Positions 6,402 through 10,264 of a DNA stretch of 10,264 bases are shown here, in pieces. The first letter of the stretch is position 1, and each line of letters starts with the position of its first letter. A program made the translations under genes and the position numbers. The stretch comes from Thalassiosira profunda (Eukaryota; Bacillariophyta; Thalassiosirophyceae; Thalassiosirales; Thalassiosiraceae): positions 1 to 10,264 of the forward strand of contig JALLAP010000802.1 of NCBI GenBank assembly GCA_036939355.1. The letters are read 5' to 3'. The notes under the pieces were generated by a model. The model saw only the letters and a program-made list of their open reading frames with translations. It was not told the DNA's origin and did no database searches.

Positions 6402-8312
6402 TCAAGATGCCACAGTCTCCGGATGAGCGAGGAGCAAGAGCCAGTTGGCCTCCACATACTCTACACTGTTGCGATAGACCCGACCGGACTCCCACAGCAA
6501 ATGAATTGGAAGCTTGCCATCGCTGTTCGGCTCCGAGACCAACGGGGCGCCTCTATCCAGGAGACATTTCACCACGCAAGTATTGCCTCCGCGGCACGCG
6601 TAGTGGAGAGTGGACTTCCCCTGCAAATCAAGCCTGTGCAAATGGTTGTCGGAAAGCCCGAGCAAATGCTGCACAACCTCCGCTGTGCCGAACTCGCAGG
6701 TAATGTGAAGCGGAAATGCAGATTGGCTGTTGGATACTTGCAAGGCATCGGGATTCCCTGCAATCAGCAGCTTGATGGCACCCAGGGAAGCCCCATTCCG
6801 CAGCGCGTGATGGAGCGGGAGCCACCCATTCTCATCCGGCGTCTGCATTGCCCTGTTATCTTTGGCCAAGCGGGCGTAAACCAGTTGTGCTTCCAAGAAT
6901 TCACGTAATTCACGCAATTCACGCAATTCTGACCCTGATGCTTCGGCCTGCTGGGCGTAGGGGGGTTGTTCCTCCAAAAACCTACGCAATTCGTATACAC
7001 CTGATACCAGATCAAATGGAGTTTTCCCTTCTCCGTCTCGGATATTGATTGCCTCCGGATACGCATCAAAGAGTAGACGCGACGACTCTAAGCAAGCCCC
7101 TCGACCTGCGCAGGCTGAATGCAATGGCAAGCGCTGTACACTTTCCGCCAGTCCCCGTCCCGTCTTCGACGCACAATCGGGGTCCTTTGTCAGCAGATAA
7201 CGGATGATGTCAGCTTTGTGTTGCCCGTTGGACTCTGCCGCCAAGTTGATTGGGAAGCCCATTCCATCATCTCCATCTCTAGCATCAACACTCTCGGGAT
7301 ACAGCTCAAGCATGTACTTCACAGTCTCAACATCAACATCACGCCCCGCATAGCAAGCAATATGGATTGGCAAACAATCGTCTCTGTTTCGAACCCTCAG
7401 TGATTCTGGGTAGGCATCGATGAGCCTTTTGCAGAATAGGTGTGATTGGCGACAGAGGATGGCGCAATGAATCGGTAAATAGCCAATACCACCGGCTAGC
7501 GTCACCGACTGAGGAGCCGCAGCGAGCAGCAGGTTCAGGACGTCCAACGAAGCTGTCCTTTCATCGCCCCTGCTGCGGTCGCAAAGCTTATGCAGAGGGA
7601 GGTCGCCATTGTTGTCTTGACGATTGACCGACTCGGGCCAGGAATCCAAAAGCACCCGAACTATCCCCGGATCCACGTTCTTGTTGTAACAAGCATAGTG
7701 AAGGGGCAATCCACCGTTTCTGCTTTGAACTTTCAGCGATTCTGGGTGGGCATCAACGAGCCTCTTGCAGAATGGGTAGGATTTTCTTCGGGAACTCTGG
7801 CAAGCATGGTGAATTGGTAGATCGCCACCACTGTCCACTACTGCCACTGAATCAGGAGCTGCCTTGAGCAGCAGGTCCAGGATGGCCAATGAAGCTGTGT
7901 CATCATCAACACCATATGCGCAAAGAGTGTGCAGAGGAAGGATCCCACCGTTGCTTCGATAATTGACTGACTCCGGCCAGAGATCCAGAAGCAACCGGAC
8001 TATCCTCGGATCCAGATTCTTGTTCGTGCAAGCCCAGTGAAGGGGACAACAGCCATGGCCATCAACCGATTGTGCCGCCACTGGGAACGCTTCGAGAAGG
8101 CACTTGATCATATCCAACGTCACACCCGCGTTTCTGCATGCAAGGCAAAAAGAATCCGAATCTCGCAAGGCGTCGGGCGGGATGCCAGCAATCCTCTCTC
8201 GCAGTCCCTCCAGCGAAAGCTCTTTGTTGATATCGGGATTGCAGTATTGCTCCAGCTCTTTCACGCGGCATGCGATGCTCGGATGTTCGCCACCCACTTC
8301 GTGCCCGCTCAT
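6402..8312 (-). CDS. Ankyrin-repeat protein 2 (636 aa)
   Basis: Single-exon gene for a 636-residue ankyrin-repeat protein, paralog of the one at 337-1707 and in the opposite orientation. The ATG at 8312 gives MSGHEVGGEH, and the leader IACRVKELEQYC...GIPPDAL matches protein 1. Repeat cores begin near residues 89, 125, 165, 202, 238, 279, 314, 353, 395, 431, 498, 533, 567 and 601, about fourteen against ten in protein 1. Residues 90-202 and 203-314 are a tandem duplicate of a three-repeat block that protein 1 has once. Residues 441-467 and 468-494 are a second, 27-residue tandem duplicate. Residues 552-585 are one repeat that protein 1 lacks. There is no signal peptide or membrane helix, so it is probably a cytosolic or nuclear binding scaffold with unknown partner. 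The frame is intact. It is divergent from the lumen-protein gene. Confidence 0.9.
   Translation of the reverse strand: MSGHEVGGEHPSIACRVKELEQYCNPDINKELSLEGLRERIAGIPPDALRDSDSFCLACRNAGVTLDMIKCLLEAFPVAAQSVDGHGCCPLHWACTNKNLDPRIVRLLLDLWPESVNYRSNGGILPLHTLCAYGVDDDTASLAILDLLLKAAPDSVAVVDSGGDLPIHHACQSSRRKSYPFCKRLVDAHPESLKVQSRNGGLPLHYACYNKNVDPGIVRVLLDSWPESVNRQDNNGDLPLHKLCDRSRGDERTASLDVLNLLLAAAPQSVTLAGGIGYLPIHCAILCRQSHLFCKRLIDAYPESLRVRNRDDCLPIHIACYAGRDVDVETVKYMLELYPESVDARDGDDGMGFPINLAAESNGQHKADIIRYLLTKDPDCASKTGRGLAESVQRLPLHSACAGRGACLESSRLLFDAYPEAINIRDGEGKTPFDLVSGVYELRRFLEEQPPYAQQAEASGSELRELRELREFLEAQLVYARLAKDNRAMQTPDENGWLPLHHALRNGASLGAIKLLIAGNPDALQVSNSQSAFPLHITCEFGTAEVVQHLLGLSDNHLHRLDLQGKSTLHYACRGGNTCVVKCLLDRGAPLVSEPNSDGKLPIHLLWESGRVYRNSVEYVEANWLLLLAHPETVAS
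6831..6992 (-). repeat. 81-bp tandem duplication in ankyrin gene 2
   Basis: The codons for ELRRFLEEQPPYAQQAEA (from residue 441, 6912-6992) and ELREFLEAQLVYARLAKD (from residue 468, 6831-6911) are diverged neighbouring copies. At the junction sits a 9-bp microrepeat on the plus strand, ttcacgtaa then ttcacgcaa twice (6900-6926), encoding repeated Glu-Leu-Arg. Ankyrin gene 1 has only one copy. Confidence 0.7.
7371..8045 (-). repeat. Tandem duplicate of a three-ankyrin-repeat block
   Basis: Block A (7707-8045, residues 90-202) and block B (7371-7706, residues 203-314) align along their length. Both begin PLHxACxNKNxDPxIVR and run through DLPxH or YLPIH to ESLxVxxR. Units are 113 and 112 residues. 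The copies have clearly diverged, so the duplication is not recent. Ankyrin gene 1 has one such block (residues 89-198). Confidence 0.8.
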
Positions 8313-8612
8313 GATAGATTGTTAGTGATCTCGGTATTTTGTGGTGCACACGATTTGCCCCCCGGCCTCGAAAATCCGCGGCGAGAGCAACGTAATGCCC
8401 TGACAGCTTGCAATTCTAACGCCCGCCGGCGATCACCTCTGTCCTGTTCTGCAAGAGACTTGGGGAGAGAGGCCGCTTGGGGCCGGCCCGGCCACGGCCG
8501 ACGGGGGGAGCAAAATCTTTCTCTTGTGGTTGTGTGGTGCGTCCTTTCAGGTCCTTTCCCATTTATTTTTTGGTGCGCACCACCCGCAACACCACACAGA
8601 GGCATCTCAACC
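8313..8612. promoter_or_regulatory. Divergent promoter region, ankyrin 2 / lumen protein
   Basis: The 300 bp lie between two opposed ATGs. Near the lumen gene there is a 10-bp tandem repeat (gtcctttcag, gtcctttccc, 8541-8560), an A/T-rich atttatttttt (8561-8571) and the perfect palindrome ggtgcgcacc (8572-8581). tgtgtggtg (8531-8539) is inverted as caccacaca (8590-8598). These are candidate regulatory sites with no known factor. The ankyrin-proximal part shows nothing distinctive. Confidence 0.5.
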
Positions 8613-9256
8613 ATGGCGGTCAAAGCGATCGCCTCCCTCCTCCTCCTCGCGGCATCGGCGTCCCTCCCGCCGGGCCATGCCTTTTCCGGCGCCTCCAACC
8701 CGCGGCAGGTGCAAATAGCGGCGCCAGCCTCAATTTCGACGGCTCTTCACGCCAGGAATGCGGCCATCACAAATATTGACGAGGGGTTGGATGCCGATGC
8801 CCGGACGAGGCGCTCGTTTGTGACGGCCGCGTCGGCCGCCTTTTTCGCGGCGGTGGTGGCGCCCACGAAAGCTGATGCGGCCGCCGATTGCTTCGTGGAC
8901 TGCCTCAAGAATTGCAAGCTGATCGCGCCCAAGGTGAGATCATATCATATGCACACATCAAACTGCAGACTTGTGTCCCCTGGCTGCTTTTGGATTGCAT
9001 GTTGCTATCAACCCTCATCACGCCATTTCGATATCCACAACCGCAGGATCCTGCCTACTGCCAGGGCAACTGCCAGGAGTACTGCGCCCAGCCCGACCGG
9101 ACGGACGGATTGTCGGGGAGCGTGAGCAGCGAGGGGGGCGAGACGGGGATATTGGGAACGACAACGGTCGTGAAAGGGGAAGACAAACCCCCCAGCGTGA
9201 AAATTCCGGGGTTGGATTTTACGAGCGACAAGGGACGGAAGCTGCTGGGATATTAG
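8613..9256 (+). CDS. Putative thylakoid-lumen protein with two C-x3-C-x3-C triads (176 aa)
   Basis: Two exons (8613-8933 and 9047-9256, phase 0). I do not recognise the family. The targeting is clear: a signal peptide (1-23) ends GHA before FSG, a transit region follows to about 63, then a twin-arginine thylakoid signal has Arg66-Arg67, a hydrophobic stretch (69-83) and KADA (86-89) as a likely cleavage site. This predicts import into the plastid and TAT export to the lumen. The mature part is about 87 residues. Its six cysteines are arranged as C93-x3-C97-x3-C101, ten residues, then C112-x3-C116-x3-C120, which suggests a helical hairpin closed by disulfides or binding a metal. The tail is Gly/Ser-rich (GLSGSVSSEGGETGILG) and ends PGLDFTSDKGRKLLGY. 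The ATG at 8613 is chosen because it begins the signal peptide. It is probably photosynthesis-related, by location only. Confidence 0.82.
8934..9046 (+). other. Intron of the lumen-protein gene (113 nt)
   Basis: It starts GTGAG and ends CCGCAG. Removing it joins CKLIAPK to DPAYCQGNC in frame. It separates the two cysteine triads. Reading through instead gives a longer frame in another phase with no matching content. Confidence 0.87.
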
Positions 9257-9573
9257 CGGGGTGGGGGAGCTACAATTACGCAGGGGATATGGATGGATGA
9301 TACGAAGAAGATGGACGGGAAAGGTCCATTTGGATCGTACAGGGAAAGGGATTCCAGGAGCAGGGGATGTGGTGGGATGCAATGCAGCTCAAGCTCCGGC
9401 TCCGGGGAGTCTTAGGTAAGGTTCTAGATGGCACATCTTATTGTTACGGCCACCGACAATCAACAACGATGAATGCAGTTACATAGCAGGGCTGTTTCAA
9501 ACAATCCCTTCACCTGATCTCCACATAATACAAATAGCATTCCCTCGAGCTCTTCTCAAATTACACGCTGTCC
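9257..9573. other. Convergent intergenic region
   Basis: The 317 bp lie between the lumen-protein stop (+) and the stop of the partial gene (-). The only structure I see is the hairpin at 9301-9339. No gene or recognisable mobile element is present. Confidence 0.6.
9301..9339 (+). repeat. Hairpin in the 3' flank of the lumen-protein gene
   Basis: tacga (9301-9305) pairs with tcgta (9335-9339). After a 3x3 internal loop, agatggac (9309-9316) pairs with gtccattt (9324-9331), including one G-T pair, around the 7-nt loop gggaaag. It starts 44 nt after the stop and so probably lies in the 3' UTR. Confidence 0.5.
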
Positions 9574-10264
9574 TCACTCGTCTATTCGCTCCGTCACCAG
9601 CGACGTCTCGTCTTCCTCCGCCTCGTCCTCGCTCTTACCTGCCATATCCTCGCCCGCGTACGGCGCCGGCGTCTTGCGCAAGTTGGCCCTTGCCTTCTCC
9701 AAAATGGTCATGCAATCGGAAAGCTCGTTGTTCATGAGCTTGAGCGGGTCGTTCTCGTCGGCCTCCGTCGTCGTCGACCCGTCGTCCACGAGGATGTTGA
9801 TGCCGGTGGGCCCGGCTTCGGTGGGCGTCTCGGTCGCCTCGGCCGGTGCGTTGTCGGCATCGGTGTCGTTCGCGGCCGCGCGGGCGTTCCACGCCTTCAC
9901 GGCGTCGCCCACCTTGACGGGCGGGCGTACATTGCCGATGTGCACGACGCTGTCGTCGGTGTTGAACGGCGTCGTGACGAACGTGGCCTCGCCGTCCATC
10001 GATTCGTCGGCCGGCTTGGTGGCGGACGGTCCGCCGCCCAGAAGTTTCATCACCTTCGCCAGCTCGTCGTTGATGCTCTCGCTCACGGCGTCCTGCTCGG
10101 CCTTGGCTCGCATGCGTGCGTGGGCGATGTCTCCGGTCGACGCTTGCCCGGTCGGATCCACCTCCGACGCCAAGGGCCGGACGTCGTCCTCGCCCACATT
10201 ATTATTATGATCCGGCTGCGACGACGCCTCGCTCTCCGCGTCGCTGGGCGGGGGCGGCAAGTCC
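9574..10264 (-). CDS. Unrecognised acidic protein, 5' end beyond the window (229 codons visible)
   Basis: The frame is open from the right edge of the window to TGA at 9574-9576. The first visible codons (Asp, Leu, Pro-Pro-Pro-Pro) include no ATG, and the first Met is about 48 residues in, so the true start is probably outside. The visible part is rich in Asp, Glu, Ala, Thr and Ser and looks disordered. Two stretches look helical: SINDELAKVMKLLGG and DPLKLMNNELSDCMTILEKA. The short motif VRPPVKVGDAVKAWNARAA lies between them. There is no membrane segment. I recognise no family and assign no function. The strong G/C preference at third positions, as in the plastid-protein genes, and the long intact frame support it as a real gene. 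Confidence 0.65.
   Translation of the reverse strand, partial: DLPPPPSDAESEASSQPDHNNNVGEDDVRPLASEVDPTGQASTGDIAHARMRAKAEQDAVSESINDELAKVMKLLGGGPSATKPADESMDGEATFVTTPFNTDDSVVHIGNVRPPVKVGDAVKAWNARAAANDTDADNAPAEATETPTEAGPTGINILVDDGSTTTEADENDPLKLMNNELSDCMTILEKARANLRKTPAPYAGEDMAGKSEDEAEEDETSLVTERIDE

Noticed and set aside
8037..9125. 362-codon plus-strand frame running from ankyrin 2 into the lumen gene
   Set aside because: Its 5' half is antisense to ankyrin gene 2 and its 3' end reads through the intron. The ATG at 8613 with a signal peptide explains the real part.
1..10264. CRISPR array, prokaryotic operon or integrated bacterial element
   Set aside because: No regularly spaced repeats. Introns and secondary-plastid presequences show eukaryotic nuclear DNA. 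The ankyrin duplication is coding, not a spacer array.

Overview
The window looks like nuclear DNA of a photosynthetic stramenopile (ochrophyte) alga, and a diatom is my best guess. Three proteins begin with a signal peptide that ends just before a phenylalanine, in an ASAFAP-like context: AAA-FAP in the antenna protein, AAC-FSP in the Nudix protein and GHA-FSG in the lumen protein. That is the targeting signature of a secondary plastid of red-algal origin. Two genes have short GT-AG introns, one gene encodes a fucoxanthin-chlorophyll-type antenna protein, and two encode ankyrin proteins with LPLH/LPIH repeats of the kind expanded in diatoms. Species and antenna subfamily cannot be fixed from the sequence alone.

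Layout, left to right. Positions 1-336 are a leader with a 115-nt T-free tract. Then come ankyrin gene 1 (337-1707, +), a peroxisomal-type SLC25 carrier (1895-3493, -), a plastid-targeted DUF4743/Nudix protein (3671-4831, +), a light-harvesting protein (5076-5943, +, one intron), ankyrin gene 2 (6402-8312, -), a putative thylakoid-lumen cysteine-hairpin protein (8613-9256, +, one intron), and the 3' part of an unrecognised acidic protein (9574 to the right edge, -). Genes are tightly packed. The carrier/Nudix and ankyrin-2/lumen pairs are divergent with 177 and 300 bp between them. Several pairs converge with 187-458 bp between stops.

The two ankyrin genes are inverted paralogs flanking the carrier, Nudix and antenna genes. 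They differ by whole repeat units: a tandem three-repeat block (about 112 residues) and one extra 34-residue repeat in gene 2. Sampled lines of ankyrin gene 1 are about 52-55% G+C, against about 67% in the plastid-protein genes. Three genes (Nudix, antenna, lumen protein) probably act in the plastid and the carrier probably in the peroxisome. Nothing shows that they form one pathway.

The least-explained signals are: (1) a dense cluster of inverted repeats between the antenna gene and ankyrin gene 2 (6079-6256); (2) the TAT-targeted lumen protein with two C-x3-C-x3-C triads split by an intron; (3) modular repeat-block evolution of the ankyrin pair; (4) three carrier insertions at equivalent positions of the three carrier repeats.
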